DNA of 64,000 nucleotides, taken from contig CAIYRB010000029.1 of NCBI GenBank assembly GCA_903928445.1, forward strand, positions 50,504 through 114,503. The letters run 5' to 3'. Position numbers and translations under genes: made by a program. The stretch comes from an uncultured Pseudomonadota bacterium (GTDB taxonomy: Bacteria; Bdellovibrionota_B; Oligoflexia; Oligoflexales; CAIYRB01). Below are positions 8,194 to 16,948 of this stretch, one piece after another (within the stretch, counting starts at the first letter, position 1; the number at the start of each line of letters is the position of its first letter). Below the pieces are notes generated by a model. The model made no database searches, was not told the DNA's origin, and saw only the letters and a program-made list of their open reading frames with translations.

Positions 8194-9864
8194 TCATCCC
8201 GGATCTGGAAGCATTATATCGCTGGTAATATGGACATTGCTTACCTGGTGTTCAATCTCAGGGGCAGTCGTTCCTTTTAAAAGTCGCCGTATATGCCTCA
8301 TGATGAGCCGTACATGAGAGGCCGTGGTGCCAACTGAAGTATCGATTGATAAAGAAGACGCGCCATAAAGCACACCCTCGTTGTCCCTTTTCTGCGATAT
8401 TAGATGCTCTGGTAGAGCATCCGAAAGACAGCCAGGCTCCCTTGATCTAGCAACGATGCGGCCTATAGCGACAGCATCGGGGCAATGGCAGTTGATAATG
8501 AGTAACTCAATGCCCATCGTCTCGGTGAGTGCTCGAACACGATGTTGCAGGTCCTGTGCAATGAAGCAAGCGTCAAGAATGACTGATATTCGTTCGCAAA
8601 TCAGCACCGAGGCGAGTTCGAACATGCGCTCGTAAACCTCCACGCGGTTCTGGGAGGTGTAACAGCCGGTGCCGTAGACACCCGACTGTCTGGACTCGGT
8701 CATCATCTCACGCCGAATGCTATCAGATTGCAAAATCTCCATTCCCAGAGCCTGAGCTAAGTTGGTCGCAATGGTCGATTTTCCGCTTCCGACTAGGCCT
8801 CGGACCATCACACACAGCGGCTGAGACGTCGCGCCAAAGCTGCGGTCAGCTAGTTGCAGATAAGACTTGGCGAGGATTACCGTTTCTTCCTCCTTCGCTC
8901 CGGGTTGCAACGATCTTAGAGTTGCAACCTTAGCGCGCACGCAGGCACGATAGGATTTGTAAAAGTCGGTCAGCGACTGCGGCAGTTGATCGGCCGTGAC
9001 CTGTGAGTATGATTTTAAGATCTCATCGCCAACTTTTTTCGCATTCATACGCTCGCATTCCATCGCGAGAAAGCATAGCTCATCAGCCACATCAACTTGG
9101 CGAAACTCTTTATTGAATTCGATGCAATCGAAGATTATTGGCGGGTCTTCCATGCAAATGTGCTCGGGACGCAAATCACCATGGCCGTCGATAACGCGAT
9201 TATTCTTGAGTCTGACCTCAAACAAGTTGCGCTCCAAGTTGACAAATTGAAGTTGACGACCATGGACCCGCTTAATTAACGCAACGGGAAGTCGATGATC
9301 TGGCCTGAGAAGCTCAAGCCGATTGCTGCGGATATGGTCCATCATATGCTGTAGAAAGTGGCCAACCGAAATAGGTACCGGTTTCGCATTGCGGTAGAAC
9401 TGCGCAAGGACGAACGTCAAGGCATTCATATCGAGCGATTTTGTGTTTCCCCTCTCGATCAGAGCATCCAGCATGCGCTCGTGCGGGAGGCGACGCATTT
9501 TGACGATCCATTCGATGGGCTGACCAATGCCGTCGATGGTCAACGACCCAGACCCATTGATTGTTACCGGCACGGAACCTAGGTACACGTCAGGCGCCAG
9601 GCGTCGGTTCAGCAGCACCTCTTGTTTGCAAGCCTGGTGACGCTTTTTGACAGTGGAAAAGTCGAGAAAATCAAAGCGCACTGGCTTTTTCAACTTGTAG
9701 ACGACCGTCTCACCAAGGAAAACAAGGGAGCTATGCGTCTCGATCACCCGAGGCGCCTGATCGCTTGGAAAGGCCGCACTGGAGCGAAGGAAATTCGCAA
9801 CCCGCGCCCACGAAGGGTCTAGAGAGTTGGTTTCGCCTTTATGGCTTAAGCGCCGGCTCAGCAT
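8194..9864 (-). CDS. Phosphotransferase-like and P-loop kinase fusion protein
   Basis: 556 residues. The start at 9864 is fixed by a near-perfect Shine-Dalgarno (AAAGGAGG at 9874-9881 on the complement). Residues about 30-310 form an aminoglycoside-phosphotransferase-like kinase domain: an early VYKLKKPVRFDFLDFS stretch with the ATP lysines, then the Brenner-type motif HGDLRPEHI and FDCIEF near residue 230. Residues about 345-510 form a zeta-toxin/AAA_33-like kinase with the Walker A GLVGSGKS. This fusion is widespread as 'bifunctional aminoglycoside phosphotransferase/ATP-binding protein', but its substrate is unknown and antibiotic resistance is not implied. It overlaps the end of the small lipoprotein gene by 26 bases. 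Confidence 0.88.
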   Translation of the reverse strand: MLSRRLSHKGETNSLDPSWARVANFLRSSAAFPSDQAPRVIETHSSLVFLGETVVYKLKKPVRFDFLDFSTVKKRHQACKQEVLLNRRLAPDVYLGSVPVTINGSGSLTIDGIGQPIEWIVKMRRLPHERMLDALIERGNTKSLDMNALTFVLAQFYRNAKPVPISVGHFLQHMMDHIRSNRLELLRPDHRLPVALIKRVHGRQLQFVNLERNLFEVRLKNNRVIDGHGDLRPEHICMEDPPIIFDCIEFNKEFRQVDVADELCFLAMECERMNAKKVGDEILKSYSQVTADQLPQSLTDFYKSYRACVRAKVATLRSLQPGAKEEETVILAKSYLQLADRSFGATSQPLCVMVRGLVGSGKSTIATNLAQALGMEILQSDSIRREMMTESRQSGVYGTGCYTSQNRVEVYERMFELASVLICERISVILDACFIAQDLQHRVRALTETMGIELLIINCHCPDAVAIGRIVARSREPGCLSDALPEHLISQKRDNEGVLYGASSLSIDTSVGTTASHVRLIMRHIRRLLKGTTAPEIEHQVSNVHITSDIMLPDPG

Positions 9865-9970
9865 TTGCGGTCGCCTCCTTTGCCGTTTGACAGCCAGACG
9901 CCAAGGACCCAACAGCAAGCGCACCCATCAACACGGCACCGAGCATCTTTCTATTCACATGCATGTCCAT
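9839..9970 (-). CDS. Small entericidin-like lipoprotein
   Basis: 43 residues. Basic start (MDMHVNRK), hydrophobic core, then lipobox LASGC near residue 27 with a short alanine-rich mature tail ending PALKP. Six consecutive G residues lie about six bases upstream of the ATG as a ribosome site; an in-frame extension upstream to 10048 lacks one. The mature lipopeptide would be only about 17 residues, similar in size to entericidin-type stress lipoproteins. It overlaps the start of the downstream kinase-fusion gene by 26 bases, so the two are probably co-transcribed. Function unknown. Confidence 0.7.
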   Translation of the reverse strand: MDMHVNRKMLGAVLMGALAVGSLASGCQTAKEATANAEPALKP

Positions 9971-10277
9971 AGCATCCCCCCAGAAAGTGAGTTCGGGTTG
10001 AACTCTGCAATTTCTGCACCAACGCATTAGGGACGACTCCCGCGACAACCACTGGAGTAAACCGGGTCTTGTGATTAACGCTATTTACTGGTATGTTGAC
10101 CCTCCCGTGCGTAGCCCAGCTTAGTCGATCATAGCGGTTCGAAGTCCCCCCAATTGCCTCGACCAAAATCTAAGAAAAAGCCTCGTTATTGCTGGTTATT
10201 TTCTTGCATCGATGAAAGCCGTTCCGACGCAAGACTGATGAATTCGATGAACACCAATTTCAGATGGAGGATACGCT
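9971..10277. other. Divergent intergenic region
   Basis: 307 bases between the divergent lipoprotein and secreted-protein genes. It should contain both promoters, but I could not assign a convincing -35/-10 pair. The right-hand gene has a strong Shine-Dalgarno (TGGAGG, 10264-10269). No other gene is supported here. Confidence 0.35.
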
Positions 10278-11000
10278 ATGAAAAGAACCATGTGGACCAT
10301 CGTCGGGGCATGGGCCCTCTGCGCCCCCCTAGCCAGCGCTCAATCAGGCTTGCAGCTCCATTCGCTCCTCGAAGCCGGGCCATCCTGCGTCGCTGGCGTC
10401 TGCACGGAGCCTGTGGCTACGCTCGGCGAAGCTAACTTTGCCACCGTTGAAAAAGGCCGAATTATCGAAGTTCCATCTGATGGCATTGAGGCCTACATGC
10501 CCATCGGCACTTCAGCCCACGGCCTGCCGCCCACCATCCAGGGGATCTGGTGGATGGACGGCAATCCGATCGGTGATATCCTCGTCACGCTGGCCTCCAG
10601 TCACTACGATCCTGCCACTCGTACGGCTTTTTTGACCACTGGCGATGAGGGTAGCTACAGTTTCCGTAAGAGTGACATGACCAGGGCGGCCTATGAACAA
10701 GCTCGGAAAACAGGCGAAGGTTACGTGATGCAATTTGACGAGAGCTTCACCAACGCGACAATCACGCCGTCCCTATTGAAAGACGGCGAGCGCGTGCTAA
10801 TCTCAGATAGGCTCGTTAGGTTTTCCATGCACTTGGCCGAAGATGGCCACTGGATCCGTCAATCCTACATCTTTGGCATCAGAATTCCTGACTACAATCT
10901 GCGACGTGTCGTGCGGCCTGACGGCACGCGGGATCCAGCGTACGCCGACTACGTGAAACAGGCGGGCGAATACTCGTACTTGCTCAGTCACTTTGACTAA
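10278..11000 (+). CDS. Secreted protein of unknown function
   Basis: 240 residues with a clear Sec signal peptide (MKRTMWTIVGAWALCAPLASAQ, cleavage after about ASA-Q at residue 21). I do not recognise the mature domain. It contains two cysteines early (SCVAGVC), a WWMDGNPIGD segment, FTNATITPSLLKDGERVL, and a WIRQSYIFGIRIPDYNLRRV stretch with many beta-strand-like residues, so a single soluble beta-rich periplasmic domain is likely. The start is supported by TGGAGG eight bases upstream. It stands alone between two minus-strand stress genes, and hairpins follow its stop. Confidence 0.75.
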   Translation: MKRTMWTIVGAWALCAPLASAQSGLQLHSLLEAGPSCVAGVCTEPVATLGEANFATVEKGRIIEVPSDGIEAYMPIGTSAHGLPPTIQGIWWMDGNPIGDILVTLASSHYDPATRTAFLTTGDEGSYSFRKSDMTRAAYEQARKTGEGYVMQFDESFTNATITPSLLKDGERVLISDRLVRFSMHLAEDGHWIRQSYIFGIRIPDYNLRRVVRPDGTRDPAYADYVKQAGEYSYLLSHFD

Positions 11001-11078
11001 TAGCCGCGAAAAATCATTCGCGACCTAGCTAAAGTCACGAATGTGCTACATTGTAGGCGCGAGAAGTCACCCAGTCCC

Positions 11079-11104
11079 GCGACCTAGGGCCCAGCCTAGG
11101 TCGC
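11079..11104. terminator. Perfect 10-bp hairpin between convergent genes
   Basis: Arms GCGACCTAGG (11079-11088) and CCTAGGTCGC (11095-11104) with a six-base loop. It lies between the ends of the convergent genes at 11000 and 11118. No U-tract follows on either side, so it may be a weak or factor-assisted bidirectional terminator. A smaller dyad (CGCGAA/TTCGCG) lies at 11005-11022. Confidence 0.45.
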
Positions 11105-11117
11105 CGGGTTCCGCACC

Positions 11118-11588
11118 CTAGGCGTGGACTCCCCTGCTTAGACCATCTTTCGATCCCCTTTGACGAGGCGGATCCATGTGGAAAATCGTTTTGAAGCGCG
11201 CCACCAGCTGGGGACTTGTCATCGCTCTGCTTGGTCCCGTGAAAGCGACCCGGTCACCGAGTGACGAGTCATTCTCGAGATATTTAATGAACTCACCCCT
11301 CGCCACTCCAGACCCAAGTACCGCGATCTCGTCTGCTCTTGAAATGGCTTTGGCGATGGCTTGGTAAAATGAAGTGATCTCATGACCACGGCGTTCATCT
11401 AAGCGCCGCTCGGACGCCCCCATGGCGCTAATGTACGCACGTCCGCCAAGCTGTGTACCGCCTGTGGCGTGGGTGTGTCGCTCCACGTTCGATTCGATCT
11501 CTTGTTCGCTCACGTCGTCACCGCAGAGTTCCACGATTTTTGCTTTTCTATGATCCAACCAAACCCCAAAAAGGTGGAGATTATTCAT
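11118..11588 (-). CDS. eRF1-domain-like 'translational machinery' family protein
   Basis: 156 residues from the ATG at 11588, preceded by AAGGA; the longer frame to 11669 has no ribosome site. The protein opens with LFGVWLDHRKAKIVEL, the signature of a small bacterial family related to the N-terminal domain of eukaryotic release factor 1 (sometimes annotated as translational machinery protein). A HATGGTQLGG loop, an ERRLDERRGHEITSFY helix and a DEIAVLGSGVARGEF segment follow, consistent with a Rossmann-like fold in the second half. Members often sit near universal-stress and hibernation genes, which matches this neighbourhood. Biochemical role unknown. Confidence 0.72.
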   Translation of the reverse strand: MNNLHLFGVWLDHRKAKIVELCGDDVSEQEIESNVERHTHATGGTQLGGRAYISAMGASERRLDERRGHEITSFYQAIAKAISRADEIAVLGSGVARGEFIKYLENDSSLGDRVAFTGPSRAMTSPQLVARFKTIFHMDPPRQRGSKDGLSRGVHA

Positions 11589-11710
11589 GATAAAATCCTT
11601 GTCGTTTGCTGAGGCGAAGGCCGCCACACTGATACGCTGCCAGAACGTTTTCGAATAGCTGCGAAGCAAGTTCCGTGCCGCATCGTCGGATGCAGCGACG
11701 GTAGGCCAGA

Positions 11711-12955
11711 CTAGGTCAGGACGAGTGCTTCACCCGGCTTTAGGAAGGATCGAATCTCGTCCTGACGGGATATGGCATCGCTGTAGCCTAAGTCAAGAAG
11801 GCGGCGCAAAAAGGATGGTTCGAACAAGAGATAGCTGACCATGTCAGCCGCCTCAGCCAGACTCCCTAGGCCCGCCATCAGGTAGCGGATGATGCGCGGC
11901 ATGGCATTGACTTCTTCGATGGCGATTTGCGCGATGTCTACCGATGGATGAAAATAAAGCCAGTCGATTGATTTGAGCGTTGTTGAGGCCTTAGCCTCAG
12001 CAGAGAGCAAGTCAACCGTATGGTTGATACGCGATAGGCGTTCGATGTCCGCATCGACCCCGTCGAGTAGTACAGCATTGATAATGGTGTTTAACACCCT
12101 AGCTATACTTGGTTCTAGTAGGGGGTCATTGGCTGCAGCATCGATTTCTACAACACCGAAACCGGCGGCCTTGCGAACGCCGATGATGCATAGCTTGTCG
12201 GCGCCAAGATGAACCGCAGGACTAAGCGGCGCCGTATTTCGTAAACATCCGTCGCCGTAGTAGCGCCCATCGACCGCAACCGGAGGAAAAAAGAACGGGA
12301 TGGCTGCCGATGCCAGCACATGCCCAACCTCAATGTCTTGTGCAACTCCCACCCGCCGACTGCGCTGCCACGGCTTCAATTTAAAGCGGGACATACAGAA
12401 GGTCATGCATTCCGTCGATGCGTAATCCGTTGCTGAGACCGCCACCGAGTCCAAGTGCTTCGCGTCTAGGTTGCCGCGGATCGCAGCGACATCCAAATGG
12501 ACCCGAATCAGTTCGGCCAATGGTGATGTATCTAAAAGGGCCCGTGCCCTATGACCGATTGCACTTCCTCCGGATACGGCATCCACGAGCCAATGCAAAC
12601 CGGTCTGGCTTAGCGACCATGGATCGACCTTAAACACCTGATCGGTGCGTAGGTTCGCCCAAAAGTCCTGGAGTAACTCCGTCGCCACTATGTAATCATC
12701 AGCATGAGCCGCCAGGTAAGCCACGTTGATAGCCCCAGCGCTGACTCCGGTGAGTATCCTAAAGGGACTAGGAAGGCCGCTTTGCGAGGCGACTGCAAAA
12801 ATGCCGCGCAGCACCCCCACCTGATAGGCGCCTCGCGCGCCGCCGCCGGAGAGAACCAAGCCTACACGCTGGAGTGACTCCCCGACGGCACTAGGCGAAC
12901 GCTGAGCCACCACCCTTGATTTTGAGGCGCTTGCCGATGTTAATTCAGCCTCCAC
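11711..12955 (-). CDS. Patatin-like phospholipase
   Basis: 414 residues from a GTG at 12955, preceded by AAGGGG five bases upstream. Patatin hydrolases use a Ser-Asp dyad: the oxyanion loop SGGGARGAYQVGVL spans residues 36-49, the nucleophile is S72 in GVSAG, and the acid is D235 in DGCLRN. The C-terminal 150 residues form the usual helical cap/extension. No signal peptide or autotransporter barrel is visible, so it is probably cytosolic or membrane-associated, acting on phospholipids or other acyl esters. It is divergent from the beta-helix gene at 13362. Confidence 0.92.
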   Translation of the reverse strand: MEAELTSASASKSRVVAQRSPSAVGESLQRVGLVLSGGGARGAYQVGVLRGIFAVASQSGLPSPFRILTGVSAGAINVAYLAAHADDYIVATELLQDFWANLRTDQVFKVDPWSLSQTGLHWLVDAVSGGSAIGHRARALLDTSPLAELIRVHLDVAAIRGNLDAKHLDSVAVSATDYASTECMTFCMSRFKLKPWQRSRRVGVAQDIEVGHVLASAAIPFFFPPVAVDGRYYGDGCLRNTAPLSPAVHLGADKLCIIGVRKAAGFGVVEIDAAANDPLLEPSIARVLNTIINAVLLDGVDADIERLSRINHTVDLLSAEAKASTTLKSIDWLYFHPSVDIAQIAIEEVNAMPRIIRYLMAGLGSLAEAADMVSYLLFEPSFLRRLLDLGYSDAISRQDEIRSFLKPGEALVLT

Positions 12956-13361
12956 ATATCCCCTTCATCGGCCACGGCGAAGTCGCGATGGCACTGCAGC
13001 TTAGAACTCACACACGAACCTACCTCGGGCAAGAGTCCGCAATCCGAAAGCTGCCACCCACCAGATAAGCGGCGCAATTTAGTGACAGTGTCGCCACTTC
13101 CATCCGCCGCTACAGGGTCAGAATTCCCCAAACAACAAAGCCCGAGTCACGCCGACCGGCGTTTGTAAGCCACTGATCGGAAAGCAAGAAATATGCCAAA
13201 CCTAGAAGGCGCTTCGATCCACGGATTCCATTTGAGGACGACTTGTTGTATAAGAGTCCCTCCAGCGGCATCCTGCGGTTAACGACGTTCGATCAGCACC
13301 ATCCCAAGTTGAGTTTAGTCACTCGCCCTCACCAAACTACACCCCTAGGAGTCACGCCTTG
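12956..13361. other. Divergent intergenic region upstream of patatin and beta-helix genes
   Basis: About 400 bases with no convincing gene. A minus-strand frame (12940-13131, 63 residues) overlaps the patatin start but has no recognisable domain. A small dyad ACGCCG-AC-CGGCGT lies at 13149-13162, followed by TTTG. The right-hand gene has an AGGAG ribosome site at 13347-13351. Confidence 0.35.
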
Positions 13362-14624
13362 ATGTTTCACTTTGACTATGTGCGTTTGTGTCTCCTAGCT
13401 GCATTAGTTTCTGCAACTGCAGCGACTGCAGCACCGCTCGCAACCGGTCTCGCGCCTGCAACCAACACTTCGGCGACACTGAGCGTTCAGGATTTTGGCG
13501 CGGTGGGTGATGGCGTCAAAGACGACACGCTCGCCTTTCAAGCGGCTATCGACGCCGCTGGCAAGTTAGCCACGGGCCACAGCGTGCGGGTTGCTGCCGG
13601 AACTTACCGCATCACGGCACCGCTCACCTTAGGTAGCACCTTACTCATTGGCAGCGAATCGGGCGGCTGGCCGGCCGACTCCCGGCCGCTGCCGACCATC
13701 CTCGTCGATGTGCCGGCGCCGCTGCCGACCATCCTCGCTGGGCTTGGTGCCTCCATTCACGGTCTGAGCTTTGACTTTGACTACAGCAAAGATAAGGCTC
13801 GCGAATTTGGCCCAGCGATCCAGCTTGTTGGTGGTGGTGTCTCGATTGTCAATGTCCTTATCCACCAGCCGACCTACGGCATCGTCGCTGATGGCACGGT
13901 CAACTGCGGCCGGGTGAATCTGCAAAACATCTTTATCGTCAACGCTAGGCGCATCGGTGTCCGCTTCGAATACGGCCTCGATATCATCACCATGAACAAC
14001 GTCGAGGTGTGGAACTACCTGCCGGAGCTGCTTGAAACCACCACCGGCTTTCTCATCGGTGCCGCTGACGAGATTCGCTTCACCAACTGCGCTGTCATCG
14101 GCGCCGCGATCGGCTTCCACTTTATTGCAACCAAGCTGCCGAACGGCCAAATCAGCCGTGCCTGGGGCGGTATGGATAATTGTACGGTCGACTATTCCGG
14201 TACCGGTATCCTCGTCGACACCGTCAAGGTCCTACGGATTACCGGTCGTAGTTTCTGGACCCACCACTACGGGATGGTTATTGCCGGCGAGGGCGATGTC
14301 CTAGTGGGGACCGCGGAATTTCGCTCCAATAGCAACCAATGCCTCATGGTCAAGGGCGGTGATAGCCTGACCGTAACCGGTTCATCCTTCAAAAAGAATG
14401 CCGGCTGGGAACTTGAGCCAAAAGTCGTCATCACAGGCGGCAAACTAATCAATCTCACCGGCAACACCTTCGACAAGAACAGTGCTGGCATCGTCCTAGA
14501 GGCTGGCGTCAGCCGTATCGGCATCACCGGAAATGTGTTTGAGCAATCGGACTATCCGTCCATCATCGATCGCGCTCCGAACGCGCATAAGGTCATCCAA
14601 AGCAACCTAACCGGAGACCGCTAA
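13362..14624 (+). CDS. Secreted right-handed beta-helix protein (pectate-lyase-superfamily type)
   Basis: 420 residues from the ATG at 13362; an overlapping TTG three bases earlier has slightly better spacing from AGGAG. A signal peptide (about residues 1-24, ending in ATAAP) is followed by VQDFGAVGDGVKDDTLAFQAAIDAA, here residues about 42-66, the hallmark N-cap of Pectate_lyase_3/rhamnogalacturonase beta helices. Repeating short strands with asparagine ladders (NNVEVWN, LTVTGSSFKKN, NLTGNTFDKN, ITGNVFEQ) run to the C-terminus. The family includes polysaccharide lyases, phage tailspikes and epimerases; the substrate cannot be told. An in-frame 33-bp-spaced duplication of a 20-bp block (13685-13704 and 13718-13737) encodes the repeated PLPTIL. 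Confidence 0.85.
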   Translation: MFHFDYVRLCLLAALVSATAATAAPLATGLAPATNTSATLSVQDFGAVGDGVKDDTLAFQAAIDAAGKLATGHSVRVAAGTYRITAPLTLGSTLLIGSESGGWPADSRPLPTILVDVPAPLPTILAGLGASIHGLSFDFDYSKDKAREFGPAIQLVGGGVSIVNVLIHQPTYGIVADGTVNCGRVNLQNIFIVNARRIGVRFEYGLDIITMNNVEVWNYLPELLETTTGFLIGAADEIRFTNCAVIGAAIGFHFIATKLPNGQISRAWGGMDNCTVDYSGTGILVDTVKVLRITGRSFWTHHYGMVIAGEGDVLVGTAEFRSNSNQCLMVKGGDSLTVTGSSFKKNAGWELEPKVVITGGKLINLTGNTFDKNSAGIVLEAGVSRIGITGNVFEQSDYPSIIDRAPNAHKVIQSNLTGDR

Positions 14625-14660
14625 GTCTCACGGCGCTTCCTTAAGCCAAAGCGAGCGCGA

Positions 14661-15449
14661 TCACCAGCCCCGTCGCAAACCACCATCGATCGGCGTATGG
14701 GTGCCAGTGATATAGCCGGCACGCTTAGATGATAAGAACGCAATAAATGCGCCGAGCTCTTCCGGACGCCCAAGACGGCGCGCCGGGATCTGCTGCTGAG
14801 TCTTTTGCATTTCATCAGCAAGGGTGGTGCCAGAACGAAGCGCTTTGGCGCGACGTAGATCTTCAATTCGGTTGGTATGGATCACGCCGGGTAGGACCGT
14901 ATTGACCGTAACCCCATCCGCAGCAACCTCATCGGCGAGCGTTTTGGTAAAGCCGGTGATGGCAAGGCGCATCGCCGTCGAGATCACCAAATTCTCGATC
15001 GGCTCTAGAACGCTAATCGAGGTAATTGTGATGATCCGCCCAAATTGGGCTGCCCGCATGGCCGGTAGCAGCGCATTGCTTAACTGAGCCGCTGTGAGAA
15101 ACACCTGTTCAAACCCGGTGCGCCATTGTTCTGCGCTGGTGTCCGTCGCCTTGGTTGGAGCTGGACCGCCAACATTGTTCACTAAGATGTCGATGCGGCC
15201 GAGCGCCTGCTGCGCTAGATCTGCCAAGCGAAGCGCGGCCTCGCCGCTGCTCAGATCGAGGGCTCCGGTTTCGACCCGGACACCGTGAGTGGCGCGGATA
15301 TCAGCAGCCGCAGCGGCCAATTTGTCAGCACTTCGGGCGCATAGGTATAGATTAACTCCTTCAGCGGCCAAAGCCCGCGCCGTGGCTAGCCCTAGTCCCT
15401 GTGACGATGCGCATACCAAAGCGTTCAAGCCACGCAGTTGCAGATCCAC
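14661..15449 (-). CDS. SDR-family oxidoreductase with altered catalytic motif
   Basis: 262 residues from a GTG at 15449. Rossmann fold with the cofactor loop CASSQGLGLATARA (residues about 13-26) and the NNVGGP strand. Where classical short-chain dehydrogenases have YxxxK, this protein reads NLVISTAMRLAITGF, so the catalytic tyrosine and following lysine are absent; the C-terminal LSSKRAGYITGTHTPIDGG is normal. A subgroup of SDRs with an SNALR-type motif at this place is known to me from annotations. The start overlaps the stop of the aldehyde dehydrogenase gene (TAGTG), so it is the third gene of the minus-strand amine-degradation operon. Substrate unknown. Confidence 0.88.
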   Translation of the reverse strand: MDLQLRGLNALVCASSQGLGLATARALAAEGVNLYLCARSADKLAAAAADIRATHGVRVETGALDLSSGEAALRLADLAQQALGRIDILVNNVGGPAPTKATDTSAEQWRTGFEQVFLTAAQLSNALLPAMRAAQFGRIITITSISVLEPIENLVISTAMRLAITGFTKTLADEVAADGVTVNTVLPGVIHTNRIEDLRRAKALRSGTTLADEMQKTQQQIPARRLGRPEELGAFIAFLSSKRAGYITGTHTPIDGGLRRGW

Positions 15450-16945
15450 TACAAACTCCTCTTATGAGCCGCGACGGCCGTCGAAATTGTTTTAAAGTCG
15501 CTAAAGAAATCCAGGCTGTATTGTCCGCCCTCGCGACCAAGTCCGCTGCGCTTCATACCACCGAAAGCCGTGTGCAGATCGCGCACAAACCAGGTGTTGA
15601 TCCAAACTAGGCCCATTCGAGCACGGCTTGCCATCCGTTGCGCACGGTCGATGTCCTGCGTATAGATCGAGCAAGACAGTCCAAACTTGGTACCATTGAG
15701 CAAGGCCAGCGCCTCGTCTTCATTGTCAAAAGCCTGCACAGTCAGCACAGGTCCAAAAATTTCCTCCTGAATCAAACGCGACTCCTGCCGCACGCCACTC
15801 AAGATGGTGGGCTCGTAGAATGCTCCGATCGGCAGGGATGGCGGCACCCGCCCGCCGCACAGCACCTCGACCCCAGGCTCCCGGCGTCCGGCATCGACGT
15901 AACCCATCACCTTTTGCCGATGCTCTCGGCTGATGAGTGAACCCATGGTCGTTTGTTCGGCAAGGGGATCGCCGAGCTTGATCTTCATGGTCGCGTCGAG
16001 AACCCGCGCCACGGCCTCAGCGTAAACGGACCGTTGCACCAGCAGACGGGATCCAGCCAGGCAGACCTGACCCTGGTTACGAAAGGCGGCGCGAGCCGCT
16101 TGAAATGCTGCGTGTTCGATATCAGCATCGGCAAAGATCACCGATGCACCCTTACCGCCAAGCTCAAAGGATAGCTTCTTTAGAGTTGGCGCTGCCGCGC
16201 GCATGATGTGTTCGCCGGTACCGGTCTCTCCGGTAAATGAAATGGCACTGACACCAGTGTGCTGAACCAAAGCCTCGCCGGCACTTTCGGCGCCCAGGCC
16301 TTGGACGATGTTGACAACGCCTTTAGGCAATCCTGCCGCCGCCAACAGCGGCATTAGGGCCAGCACCGATAGTGGCGTCAGTTCCGCGGGTTTTAACACC
16401 ACCGCATTGCCCTGGGCCAACGCTGGAGCCAGCTTCCAGGTCGCCAAATAAAGTGGCAAATTCCACGGCGTGATCAAGCCGACGACACCCAAAGGCTCGC
16501 GGCGACTGACATGGTGCGTACCGTCCTCGCCAACATAAGAGGCTGCGCTTTGATGCGCTGAAAGCTCTGAATAAAACCGAAAATTCGCCGCCGCCCGAGC
16601 GATATCTCCCGTCAATGACTCTGCCATGGGCTTGCCGGTGTCCGTCGTCTCAAGCCGAGCTAATTCCTCTCCATGCTCGACGATGAGGTCGCCCACCTTA
16701 CGCAGGATGCGAGCGCGCTCAGCGGCAGTGCTGCGCCCCCAAGGCCCGGCCATGGCCTCATGAGCCGCGGCCACGGCCGCATCGACATCCGCTGCCGCAC
16801 CAAGGGCGACGTCGCCAAATGCCTGATCGGGTGCTGGCGCGACGTTGGCAAAGCGCTCACCTGATTGCGACGGCACAAACCGTCCACCGATATAGTGATC
16901 AAGCTGCTGAGGCAAAAGTGGAAACTGATCCAATCCGTTGCGCAT
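15449..16945 (-). CDS. Aldehyde dehydrogenase, probably 2-aminomuconate-semialdehyde / 2-hydroxymuconic-semialdehyde type
   Basis: 498 residues, NAD(P)-dependent ALDH superfamily. Visible: the cofactor-binding TPWNLPLYLATWK, the SFTGETGTGEHI loop, the general-base glutamate in SFELGGKGASVIF, and the nucleophilic cysteine in NQGQVCLAGSRL. The gene lies between the RidA-like and SDR genes and opposite a two-subunit extradiol dioxygenase, the arrangement expected for an enzyme oxidising the ring-cleavage semialdehyde of 2-aminophenol to 2-aminomuconate. Substrate is inferred from context. Three bases separate its start from the upstream gene. Confidence 0.9.
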   Translation of the reverse strand: MRNGLDQFPLLPQQLDHYIGGRFVPSQSGERFANVAPAPDQAFGDVALGAAADVDAAVAAAHEAMAGPWGRSTAAERARILRKVGDLIVEHGEELARLETTDTGKPMAESLTGDIARAAANFRFYSELSAHQSAASYVGEDGTHHVSRREPLGVVGLITPWNLPLYLATWKLAPALAQGNAVVLKPAELTPLSVLALMPLLAAAGLPKGVVNIVQGLGAESAGEALVQHTGVSAISFTGETGTGEHIMRAAAPTLKKLSFELGGKGASVIFADADIEHAAFQAARAAFRNQGQVCLAGSRLLVQRSVYAEAVARVLDATMKIKLGDPLAEQTTMGSLISREHRQKVMGYVDAGRREPGVEVLCGGRVPPSLPIGAFYEPTILSGVRQESRLIQEEIFGPVLTVQAFDNEDEALALLNGTKFGLSCSIYTQDIDRAQRMASRARMGLVWINTWFVRDLHTAFGGMKRSGLGREGGQYSLDFFSDFKTISTAVAAHKRSL

Positions 16946-16948
16946 AGT

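Noticed and set aside
8194..9864. Aminoglycoside resistance enzyme
   Set aside because: Only the kinase fold is shared; fusion to a P-loop kinase marks a different, uncharacterised family.
12940..13131. 63-residue frame upstream of the patatin gene
   Set aside because: It overlaps the patatin start and its ribosome site, and has no family features.
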